A DNA stretch of 14,723 bases, taken from NCBI GenBank assembly GCA_036652695.1, contig JAVVVJ010000064.1, positions 1-14,723 of the forward strand, given 5' to 3'. A program made the position numbers and the translations under genes. How positions within the stretch are numbered: position 1 is the stretch's first letter; each line of letters begins with the position of its first letter. Below, one piece after another: positions 6,968 to 13,759 of the stretch. The notes beneath the pieces were generated by a model that saw only the letters and a program-made list of their open reading frames with translations, did not search any database and was not told the DNA's origin. This DNA is from Limiplasma sp036652695 (lineage in GTDB: Bacteria; Bacillota; Clostridia; Christensenellales; Aristaeellaceae).

Positions 6968-9268
6968 TCACGCGAGCTTCGTTTTTTCAATCTGCGCGCG
7001 TTCTGCCAATCGAAGCTGATCAAATGCGGAAATGGGCATCGGCCTTGCAAAATAATAGCCCTGTATGGAATCGCATCCGAGCCGTTTGAGCATATCCACC
7101 TGCGCGCGCTGCTCCACTCCCTCCGCCACGGTGCTCATGTGCAGCGCCTTCGCCATTGTAATGATGCTCCCCACCACCGATTCGGTACGTTCGGCATCCT
7201 CCGGGGTGGTGCGGAAAAAAACCTTATCCAGCTTGAGGGTATCCACCGGAATATGGCGGATGAGGTTGAGGGAGGAGTATCCGCTTCCAAAATCATCCAT
7301 GGAGCAGCCGAGGCCTAGCGCGTGAATTTCGCGAATGACCGCGCTGAGCGCGGCAACGTCTTCAAACACCACCGTTTCCGTCAGCTCAATCTCCAGCATA
7401 TTTGCGGGAAACAGATATTTTTGCATGATTTGCCGGTAGCTTTCCAAAAAATTGGGAATTCGCAGCTGTGCGCGGGAGCAGTTGACGGAAATCTTGATCA
7501 GCGGCAGACCGTCCCGAACCCAGCGCTCCAGCAGACGACATATTTCTTCAAAAACGAATAGGTCAATTTGCACCACAAAGCTGTTTTTTTCAAACAGCGG
7601 AATAAATTCATCCGGGTAAATCATGCCCTCCGTGGGGCTTTTCCAGCGCACAAGCGCTTCCGCGCCCCCAATGCGCTCTGTTTGCGTATCGTATTTTGGT
7701 TGCAAATACACCGTAAACTCACGCGCGGCCAACGCGTCCTCCATTGCGTCCTCCAGCTGCTTTTCGCGCAGCAGGGCGTGGCGCACTTTTTCGTTAAAGA
7801 TCGCGTAACGCATTTTATCGCGCAGGGTAGAGGTTGCTTCCGTAAGCGAGAGCTTCGCCCGGTCAATCATGTGGGCGAGCGGCAAAGCGGCGTCGTCAAT
7901 AACGAACACGCCGAATTCCGCGTTTTGCGGCAACCATAAGGAACCGATGCTCTCGATGTATGCCATGGTATTGCTTCGCCATTTGGCAAAGCGCGCGATT
8001 AACGCGTCCTCATTTTCAAACCGCACAAGGATGCAAAAATTATCTGCGGAAAGCCTGCCCATGCACTCGTCATCGGCAAGGTCGGTGGAAATCCCTTCGT
8101 GAATGCCGCGAAGCAACTCGTCACATGCCTTTTTCCCAAACTGCTCGTTGAGCACCTTGAATTTTTCGATGTTCATATAAATCAAGGCATATACTTTATC
8201 GGCGGCCTTTTGCAGCAAAGGCCATGCGTCCTCGTAGAATTTTTGGATCGTGTTCCCGCCGGTAATCGGGTCTACAAAGGCAAGGCTTTCTAAAGAATGC
8301 TTGTGCTTGTAAAAGGAGGTTGCCAAGGCAATGGTGAGCGTGCCAAACGCCAGCACGATAAAGCCGCAAAGGAGCAGCGTGATGTGCAGCAGAAGCTCGG
8401 ATTTTGCGCTGACCACCGCAACGGGCACAAAGGTGAGCAACGTCCAGTCCTGCCCCGATAGGGGGGTGTAGGCCATGTACTTGCGCGTGCCGCGGATGGT
8501 GTAGGCGGCCATTCCGGAATGGCCGTCCGCAATCTCCCGCGTCAAAGCCTCAAAGCCAAGCTCTTCATCAAAGGTCGCCGCGGAAAGCGTGCTTAAAATA
8601 TTGTAGCCAGCTTTCTCCGCGTTGGGGGAGCTGGAGCGGATCACAACGGAACCGTCCCTTTCGATGATATGCGCATAGGCCTCGCCGCCAAATGCCGTCA
8701 TGGACAAAATTTGATCAAAGGTGGCAAGCTCGTAGCTTGCGACCAGCGCGCGAATTTGGATGCCGCCCACCGCAAAATCCTGCACTGGAATGCTGAACAT
8801 CACACAGTCTATGCCGTCCACCGTCATAGAGGAGGACATCTTTGGCTTGCCGTTGACAATGGTCGTGCGCAAAAAATCTTTTCCACCAAAGGAAATAGAG
8901 CCTCCGGCGGTATCGTAGGCGACGCCCGAGGCATCCACCAGATAAATTTCCTTATACTGCCAATACTGCCGCTGATCCTCCACAAGCGGGCGCAGCTGCA
9001 AAAAGGTAGCCGCATTCGCGGTTTTTAGGGAGGCGGAAACGGTTCCCAGCATCGCAAAATGATCGTTGATAATGCGGCTGGCGTTGTCGCCGAGCAGCTT
9101 GGAAATCTCCTGCAAATACCCCCCGCTTTCCTCCTTCAGCGTCCGCTGAAGCTGCAAGTAATATTGAAAACAGGCGATTCCCATCAGCATGCAGATGAGC
9201 AAAAAGGTGATCAGCGCGGTCATAAGGGTGCGTCTGCTTGTTCGAAAAGATGGCGGTGTCTCCTTCAT
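6968..9268 (-). CDS. Membrane c-di-GMP phosphodiesterase: dCache sensor, degenerate GGDEF, EAL
   Basis: The ATG at 9268-9266 follows AGAGGG about 9 nt upstream. The 766-residue protein has a membrane segment at about 15-37, an extracytoplasmic double-Cache-like region at about 40-285 (IYLVDASGVAYDT, 108-120; GGKDFL, 128-133), a second membrane segment at about 291-319, a GGDEF-like domain at about 325-490, and an EAL domain at about 500-755. The GGDEF signature reads SADNF (407-411), so it should not make c-di-GMP. The EAL domain keeps its key residues: EAL (537-539), N596, E628/E631 in ELTE, DDFGSGYSSL (658-667), LKLDK (678-682), EGVE (716-719) and QGYYFARP (736-743). It should therefore hydrolyse c-di-GMP to pGpG under control of an external ligand. 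It is the first gene of the six-gene unit, and its stop overlaps or nearly abuts the binding-protein/5'-nucleotidase-C lipoprotein gene. Confidence 0.92.
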   Translation of the reverse strand: MKETPPSFRTSRRTLMTALITFLLICMLMGIACFQYYLQLQRTLKEESGGYLQEISKLLGDNASRIINDHFAMLGTVSASLKTANAATFLQLRPLVEDQRQYWQYKEIYLVDASGVAYDTAGGSISFGGKDFLRTTIVNGKPKMSSSMTVDGIDCVMFSIPVQDFAVGGIQIRALVASYELATFDQILSMTAFGGEAYAHIIERDGSVVIRSSSPNAEKAGYNILSTLSAATFDEELGFEALTREIADGHSGMAAYTIRGTRKYMAYTPLSGQDWTLLTFVPVAVVSAKSELLLHITLLLCGFIVLAFGTLTIALATSFYKHKHSLESLAFVDPITGGNTIQKFYEDAWPLLQKAADKVYALIYMNIEKFKVLNEQFGKKACDELLRGIHEGISTDLADDECMGRLSADNFCILVRFENEDALIARFAKWRSNTMAYIESIGSLWLPQNAEFGVFVIDDAALPLAHMIDRAKLSLTEATSTLRDKMRYAIFNEKVRHALLREKQLEDAMEDALAAREFTVYLQPKYDTQTERIGGAEALVRWKSPTEGMIYPDEFIPLFEKNSFVVQIDLFVFEEICRLLERWVRDGLPLIKISVNCSRAQLRIPNFLESYRQIMQKYLFPANMLEIELTETVVFEDVAALSAVIREIHALGLGCSMDDFGSGYSSLNLIRHIPVDTLKLDKVFFRTTPEDAERTESVVGSIITMAKALHMSTVAEGVEQRAQVDMLKRLGCDSIQGYYFARPMPISAFDQLRLAERAQIEKTKLA

Positions 9269-9330
9269 TTGGCAATTCCCTCTTTAATGAAACACGTGCT
9301 AGCGCTTCGTTAGTATTGTGTTTTGCAAAA

Positions 9331-9359
9331 AGTATAACATAATACGGTGAAACAATCCA
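9331..9359 (-). promoter_or_regulatory. Extended -10 promoter for the minus-strand unit
   Basis: On the minus strand TGGATT (9359-9354) is followed after 17 nt by TATACT (9336-9331), which is preceded by TGT, forming an extended -10 (TGnTATACT). Transcription would start near 9325, leaving a leader of about 55-60 nt before the EAL gene start at 9268. The -35 is a poor match, which an extended -10 can offset. Confidence 0.6.
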
Positions 9360-9479
9360 GTATTTAGCGTTATTTTGTTAACACAGCCCTTGCAAAAGCC
9401 GTGATCAGCCGAGCCGCGAGGCGGCGGCGCAAGGGGGGAGCGGCAAGATAACGGGCTCGAGCACATTCGATGTTTTTCG

Positions 9480-9491
9480 GTAAACGTTTAC
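9480..9491. promoter_or_regulatory. Perfect LacI-family operator palindrome
   Basis: GTAAACGTTTAC is a perfect 12-bp palindrome with the central CG typical of LacI/GalR-family operators. It lies 208 bp upstream of the lacI-family promoter's -10 end and 120 bp upstream of the EAL-gene promoter, so either side could be controlled. The regulator encoded at 9767 is the obvious candidate to bind it (inference). Confidence 0.7.
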
Positions 9492-9578
9492 GTACAGGCT
9501 CTGCGCAGGATGCAACACGATGAAAAACGCGCAATTTGTCGAAAACCTGCGAATTTAGAGCCGTAATGATCGAAATTG

Positions 9579-9602
9579 TGCCATCCGTTAGGAATGATGG
9601 CA
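9579..9602. repeat. Short inverted repeat in the control region
   Basis: TGCCATC and GATGGCA are separated by 10 nt. Both arms match perfectly over 7 bp. There is no T-run after it, so it is not a terminator; it could be a protein binding site, or chance. Confidence 0.35.
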
Positions 9603-9698
9603 GAGCAGGGCAAAAAAGCGTGGATGGGCAGGAAACCAATGGCAGGATTGAATTACAACGATTCGCACAAAAAAAGCGTATGAATTTTAGGAAAACGC

Positions 9699-9728
9699 TT
9701 GACATATGGTGTATATGGGTGGTATAAT
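9699..9728 (+). promoter_or_regulatory. Consensus sigma-A promoter for the regulator/transporter genes
   Basis: TTGACA (9699-9704) and TATAAT (9723-9728) are both perfect and separated by 18 nt. Transcription would begin near 9735, inside the downstream operator at 9732-9743, about 32 nt before the first candidate start codon. The sequence AAAACGCTT just before and into the -35 (9692-9700) resembles a weak LacI-type half-operator. Confidence 0.85.
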
Positions 9729-9731
9729 TCC

Positions 9732-9743
9732 GTAAACGATTAA
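9732..9743. promoter_or_regulatory. LacI-type operator at the transcription start
   Basis: GTAAACGATTAA matches the perfect palindrome at 9480-9491 in 10 of 12 positions and keeps the central CG. It starts 3 nt after the -10 box, where a bound repressor would block initiation. The two operator centres are 252 bp apart, close to 24 helical turns, compatible with looping. Autoregulation by the adjacent regulator is inferred. Confidence 0.6.
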
Positions 9744-9766
9744 GGAAGCCCAAAGAGGAACGGTGG

Positions 9767-10801
9767 TTGCTGCGAATGATAACGCTGAAGGAAATCGCCG
9801 AGCGATGTGGCTGCTCGGTTGCTACGGTGAGCAAGTCCCTGAATGAGATGCCGGATATCAGTGCGCTCACTGCACAGCGGGTGCGGGACGCCGCCAGCGA
9901 GATGGGCTATCAGCCAAACGCCGCTGCGCGCACGCTCAAAACGAACCGCTCGCGCACCATTGGACTGATGTTCTTTTTAGATGGAAGATCGGTTTGGTCT
10001 CATGAGTATTTTGGCATGATTGCCGCCAGCATTCAAAGCGAGATGGAGGAAAGCGGCTATGACCTTACCCCCATTAACTGCGATGGGGTGGGGATGCGGG
10101 CAAGCCAGCTCAACTACTGCCGCTATCGCGGCTACGACGGCCTGATTGTGATGAGCGTGGGCAGCACTGGCGAATCTTTTATGGAGCTGATTGATAGCGA
10201 AATTCCCTTGGTTACCATCGATTATGAGTTCCATCACCGCGGCGCGGTGATTTCGGATAACGTGCAGGGCATGCGCGATCTGCTGACCTATATTCATGGT
10301 CGCGGACATCGCAGAATCGCCTTTATCCATGGGGAGGACACCAGCGTAACCCGCAACCGTCTTGCAAGCTATTATACCTTTTGCGACGAGGCCGGGCTGT
10401 GCGTGCCGGATGCCTATGTGAAGCCAGCGATTTACCGCCAAACCCAAAGGGCGCAAGCCGCTACGCGGGAGCTGCTAGCGCTTGCACAGCCCCCCACCTG
10501 CATCCTTTACCCTGATGACTATGCCGCCGTTGGCGGTCTTAACGAGTTTCGCAGGCAGCATATAACAGTGCCTGCGCAGATCAGCATTGCGGGCTATGAT
10601 GGCATTGAGCTTGCAAGGGATTTAACCCCCATGCTCACCACCATCCAGCAGGATACCACGGGCATTGGCCGCCACGCGGCGCGGATGCTGCTCAAGGCCA
10701 TTGAGAAGCCGCGCAACTTCATTCCCCGGCACATGGTGCTGCCGGGAAAATTGCTAGAGGGCGGTACCGTCAAGGATTTGACAGTGCCCGACGCTGGCTG
10801 A
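9767..10801 (+). CDS. LacI-family transcriptional regulator
   Basis: Two starts are possible: TTG at 9767, 8 nt after AAAGAGG, or ATG at 9776, which gives the classical N-terminus MITLKEIAERCGCSVATVSK but has a weaker site (GGTGG). The first is reported for its ribosome binding site. The product is up to 344 residues, normal for LacI/GalR. It shows the N-terminal helix-turn-helix (EIAERCGCSVATVSKSLN), the hinge AARTLKTNRSRTIGL (about 53-67 in the long form), and a periplasmic-binding-type effector domain with GYDGLIVMS, VTIDYEFH, GHRRIAFIHG, CILYPDDYAAVGG and ISIAGYDGIELARDL. Members repress sugar uptake and use genes until a sugar or sugar-phosphate binds. It lies 58 bp upstream of a binding-protein/permease set and behind LacI-type operators, so it probably controls this transporter and itself. 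The effector is unknown. Confidence 0.93.
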   Translation: MLRMITLKEIAERCGCSVATVSKSLNEMPDISALTAQRVRDAASEMGYQPNAAARTLKTNRSRTIGLMFFLDGRSVWSHEYFGMIAASIQSEMEESGYDLTPINCDGVGMRASQLNYCRYRGYDGLIVMSVGSTGESFMELIDSEIPLVTIDYEFHHRGAVISDNVQGMRDLLTYIHGRGHRRIAFIHGEDTSVTRNRLASYYTFCDEAGLCVPDAYVKPAIYRQTQRAQAATRELLALAQPPTCILYPDDYAAVGGLNEFRRQHITVPAQISIAGYDGIELARDLTPMLTTIQQDTTGIGRHAARMLLKAIEKPRNFIPRHMVLPGKLLEGGTVKDLTVPDAG

Positions 10802-10811
10802 CATTGTACCC

Positions 10812-10830
10812 ATGGCCGAGGAAAGGCCAT
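10812..10830 (+). repeat. Small hairpin between regulator and binding-protein genes
   Basis: ATGGCC and GGCCAT flank a 7-nt loop (GAGGAAA). No T-run follows, so it is unlikely to terminate; it may separate or stabilise mRNA ends between the regulator and the much more highly needed binding protein. The Shine-Dalgarno GGAGGG of the next gene follows at 10847-10852. Confidence 0.4.
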
Positions 10831-10859
10831 AACAATAAGAAGCTATGGAGGGAAACGGA

Positions 10860-12659
10860 ATGAAAACAAGGAAAATCATGGCTCTCGTACTCGCCCTTGC
10901 TATGGTCATGACCGCTGCGCTTAGCGCCAGCGCGGAGACTGTCGCTGAGCTTCCCCGCAACGAGACCCTGTACTTCGGTGGTCAGCAATGGGGCGCTGTA
11001 AACTCCTGGAACCCCATCGGCGTTAACCAGAACAACGCTATGGCTTGCACCGCCAATGCTGGCGGCTCCCGCACCATCATGTTTGAGACATTGTACATGT
11101 ACAATATGCTCGACAACAGCCTTACCCCGCTGCTGGCCGATGGCGCGTATGCGTGGAACGACACTCAGACCGAAATGACCGTGAAGCTTAACCCCGCCGC
11201 AAAGTGGTCCGATGGCACACCCGTTACGGCAGACGACGTCGCTTACACGTATGACGTGGGCGTGCGCGTTGGGAACGGCTTGGGCACTGGCTACGGCGTC
11301 TACATCTCCACCATTGAGGCCGTGGACGCGCAGACCGTGCTGATTAAGTGCGCCTTGACCGAGGATGGCAAGCCCGTGAATCCGTTGCAGGTGCTGAACT
11401 TCCTTGGCGGCGCGTTCATTGCCCAAAAGGCGTGGATACAAACCGTTGAAGCTCGCTGCAACAACGACGCGACCGCGATCCTCAACGATAAGGCTGAGGA
11501 CGTTGTGTGGTCCGGCCCCTACACCAAGTATTTTGCGAATGACCAAAAGGTTGTGTTCGTGCGCGATGACAACTACTGGGGCCAGGACGCCTCCATGTGG
11601 GGCAAGCTGCCTGTGCCGAAGTACATCGGTCATGCCATCTATGCGGATAACGCCGCGCTGGAAGTTGCCTTCAAGGCTGGCGAAATTGATGTCAACCAGC
11701 AGTTCCTGCCCAATATTCAGGATCTGTGGCTCAAGGACGGCTTGCCGATTTCCACCTACATGGACGTCGCTCCTTGGGGCGTATGCGCCAACATGCCTAC
11801 TGCGTACTTCAACATGCATAAGGCTGGCCTAGATAACGTCGCTGTGCGCAAGGCCATTGCCATCGCTGTGGATTACGACACCATCAATCAAAACGCCATG
11901 ACTGGCCAAAGCCCTACCTTCCAAGACGTGCCCCGCTCCATCATGAACCCCACCGTGGGCGAGCAGGCCACCTTTGATCACGATGCCGTAAAGGATCTGC
12001 AATGGGCTGGCAACGATATCGAGGGCGCGAACAAGCTGCTTGACGACGCGGGTATCGTAGATGCTGACGGCGACGGCTGGCGCGATCTCAATGGCGAAAA
12101 GCTGAGCTTCAACGCCTGCTGCCCCAATGGCTGGACGGACTGGATGGCCGCGATGGAGATCGTTGCCGCCGCTGGCAAGAACATTGGTATTGAGATCACT
12201 ACCTTGTTCCCGGAATGGTCCATCTACCAGACCGTGTTCACCAACCCCAACCAAACCGATTATGACATTTTCATGTATTCCACCGATTCTTCCAACCCTG
12301 GCCAGCCTTGGGCGCGCGTGCGTCAGCTGATGGCCAGCGAGTTCATCGGCGTGGAAAACAACTGGTCGGGTAACTGGGGACAGTATAAGAACGAGCGCAT
12401 CGATGAAATCGTCAAGACGATCCCCCTCACGACGGATACTGCCGCCCTCAACGCGCTTTATACCGAGGCTGTGCAGATTTACCTGACCGAGGTACCGAGC
12501 TTCTCGCTGATGTATCGCCCCAACGTGTTCCATGCTGTGAACGAGAGCATTTGGACCAACTATCCCGACGCTACCGATGGCCGCAACATTCCGCCTACGG
12601 ATTGCACTGATGGCTACGGCATTGCCGCGCTCTATGATCTGGAGCTTGTGAACCCGTAA
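10860..12659 (+). CDS. ABC transporter family 5 substrate-binding protein (oligopeptide/oligosaccharide type), secreted
   Basis: The ATG at 10860 is chosen because GGAGGG (10847-10852) lies 7 nt upstream; an in-frame ATG at 10845 overlaps that site. The 599-residue product begins MKTRKIMALVLALAMVMTAA with cleavage likely after ALSASA (residue 25). There is no lipobox Cys. The mature part is a typical SBP_bac_5 protein: LTPLLADGAYAWNDTQTEM, VKLNPAAKWSDGTPVTADDV, SGPYTKYF, ADNAALEVAFKAGEIDV, and VRKAIAIAVDYDTI. Residues 401-409 read DADGDGWRD, an EF-hand-like calcium loop frequent in family 5 proteins. Proteins of this family bind peptides, nickel or, in Thermotoga and relatives, beta-glucan and other oligosaccharides. 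The LacI regulator just upstream favours a sugar. It is followed by two permease genes; a stem-loop at 12673-12714 lies between. Confidence 0.92.
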   Translation: MKTRKIMALVLALAMVMTAALSASAETVAELPRNETLYFGGQQWGAVNSWNPIGVNQNNAMACTANAGGSRTIMFETLYMYNMLDNSLTPLLADGAYAWNDTQTEMTVKLNPAAKWSDGTPVTADDVAYTYDVGVRVGNGLGTGYGVYISTIEAVDAQTVLIKCALTEDGKPVNPLQVLNFLGGAFIAQKAWIQTVEARCNNDATAILNDKAEDVVWSGPYTKYFANDQKVVFVRDDNYWGQDASMWGKLPVPKYIGHAIYADNAALEVAFKAGEIDVNQQFLPNIQDLWLKDGLPISTYMDVAPWGVCANMPTAYFNMHKAGLDNVAVRKAIAIAVDYDTINQNAMTGQSPTFQDVPRSIMNPTVGEQATFDHDAVKDLQWAGNDIEGANKLLDDAGIVDADGDGWRDLNGEKLSFNACCPNGWTDWMAAMEIVAAAGKNIGIEITTLFPEWSIYQTVFTNPNQTDYDIFMYSTDSSNPGQPWARVRQLMASEFIGVENNWSGNWGQYKNERIDEIVKTIPLTTDTAALNALYTEAVQIYLTEVPSFSLMYRPNVFHAVNESIWTNYPDATDGRNIPPTDCTDGYGIAALYDLELVNP

Positions 12660-12672
12660 TGAATTGACCTTA

Positions 12673-12714
12673 GAAGCGGTCATGCTTCGAGCTCGCTCGG
12701 GGCATGGCCGCTTC
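12673..12714 (+). repeat. Intercistronic stem-loop after the binding-protein gene
   Basis: GAAGCGGTCATGC and GCATGGCCGCTTC pair over 13 bp with one G-U wobble around a 16-nt loop. What follows is CTAAATAGC rather than a T-run, so full termination is unlikely. Such structures often lie between a highly expressed binding-protein gene and its permeases and raise the amount of the upstream message by protecting its 3' end; that role is inferred here. Confidence 0.65.
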
Positions 12715-12737
12715 CTAAATAGCGGGGGGTATGGGAC

Positions 12738-13742
12738 ATGAAGGGCTATTACCGTTATTTCGGCAAAAAGGCGTTGTGGTTTGTGGTCACATTCGTTGTT
12801 GCCGTGATCCTGAATTTTATTCTGCCGCGCCTGATGCCCGCCGATCCTGTGGCGGCCATCACAGGCAAGCTATCCGCAGGCGTGACGGACGCGAGCGCGG
12901 TGCAGCAAATTTATGCGAAGTATCAGCAGGAATTTGGAACCGATAAACCCATGATCGAGCAATTCTTTATCTTTGTGAAAAACCTCTTCCACGGCAACCT
13001 TGGCACATCGTTTAGCCAATATCCGCGCCCGGTGTCCGATATCATCGCAAGCGCCATTTGGTGGACGGTGTGTTTACAGTTTCCCGCAATCATTGTGGGG
13101 TGGCTGCTGGGCAACCTTTTGGGCGCGCTGGCGGCCTATATTCGCAAAGGCTTTGATAAGGTGCTCATGCCGGTTACGCTCTTTTTCAGCAGCATCCCGG
13201 CTTTTGGCATGGCTGTGATCCTCCTTGTCATTTTTGCAATCAATCTAAAAATTGCACCCATTTCAGGTGGCTACAGCTTTGATATGATCCCCAACGTGAG
13301 CTGGAGCTTTATGCTCTCTGTGATTTCGCATTATCAGCTGCCCTTTTGGTCCATTGTGCTCATATCCATCGGCGGTCAGGCGGTAGGCATGCGCTCCATG
13401 TCCATTTATGAGCTGAATGCCGATTATGTGAAATACGCTAGGTTTCTTGGCATCAAGGATCGCAAAATTGTGGGCTATGTATTCCGCAACGCCATGCTTC
13501 CGCAGGTGACGGGGCTTGCGCTTTCCATTGGCACCATGATTGGCGGCGCTTTGGTTGCGGAGATCATCTTTAGCTATCCGGGCCTTGGCACCACAATGTA
13601 TAAGGCGGTAACCATGGCGGATTATCCGCTTATCTCCGCTACAACGCTCATTATTACGATGATGGTGCTACTCTCTTCGTTTTTGCTGGATATCGTATAT
13701 GGTTTTATTGACCCGCGCGTAAAAGCCGCGCAATTTGATTGA
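12738..13742 (+). CDS. ABC transporter permease, DppB/OppB type
   Basis: The ATG at 12738 has a G-rich but weak upstream site (GGGGGG about 10 nt before); another ATG at 12731 is out of frame. The 334-residue protein has the normal length and layout: membrane segment 1 at about 12-30, the extracytoplasmic PADP and FGTDKPMIEQF region, NLGTSF (about 91-96), then five further membrane segments. The conserved cytoplasmic loop NADYVKYARFLGIKDRKIVG near residue 230-250 is the site that contacts the ATPase, and DPRVKA is close to the C-terminus as in the family. It forms one half of the channel that takes substrate from the upstream binding protein. The partner permease begins 17 bp downstream. Confidence 0.93.
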   Translation: MKGYYRYFGKKALWFVVTFVVAVILNFILPRLMPADPVAAITGKLSAGVTDASAVQQIYAKYQQEFGTDKPMIEQFFIFVKNLFHGNLGTSFSQYPRPVSDIIASAIWWTVCLQFPAIIVGWLLGNLLGALAAYIRKGFDKVLMPVTLFFSSIPAFGMAVILLVIFAINLKIAPISGGYSFDMIPNVSWSFMLSVISHYQLPFWSIVLISIGGQAVGMRSMSIYELNADYVKYARFLGIKDRKIVGYVFRNAMLPQVTGLALSIGTMIGGALVAEIIFSYPGLGTTMYKAVTMADYPLISATTLIITMMVLLSSFLLDIVYGFIDPRVKAAQFD

Positions 13743-13759
13743 GAGGGGGGCGGAACAAA

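Larger units (their letters stand above)
9269..9766. other. Divergent intergenic control region (498 bp)
   Basis: No gene is supported in this stretch between the EAL gene and the lacI-family gene. It holds the leftward extended -10 promoter, the rightward consensus promoter, two LacI-type operators and a 7-bp inverted repeat. A GC-rich patch (about 9405-9460) sits between AT-rich flanks; nothing else was recognised in it. Confidence 0.8.

Noticed and set aside
9453..9460. GCTCGAGC palindrome in the GC-rich patch
   Set aside because: An isolated 8-bp palindrome with no second copy and no known motif; likely chance.
9370..9870. Minus-strand open frame of 166 codons across the control region
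   Set aside because: It covers the consensus promoter, both operators and the start of the lacI-family gene, has no recognisable domain, an Arg/Ser-rich random-like composition and no good ribosome binding site.
10778..10807. TTGACA at the end of the regulator gene as a separate promoter for the binding protein
   Set aside because: The -35 is perfect, but at 17-18 nt spacing the -10 is only ACATTG or CATTGT (3 of 6). It cannot be excluded, but it is too weak to list.
10770..11819. Minus-strand open frame of 349 codons
   Set aside because: It is the shadow of the family 5 binding-protein gene and the end of the regulator gene; rich in His and Val as expected from antisense reading.
11829..12683. 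Minus-strand open frame of 284 codons
   Set aside because: Antisense shadow of the family 5 binding-protein gene.
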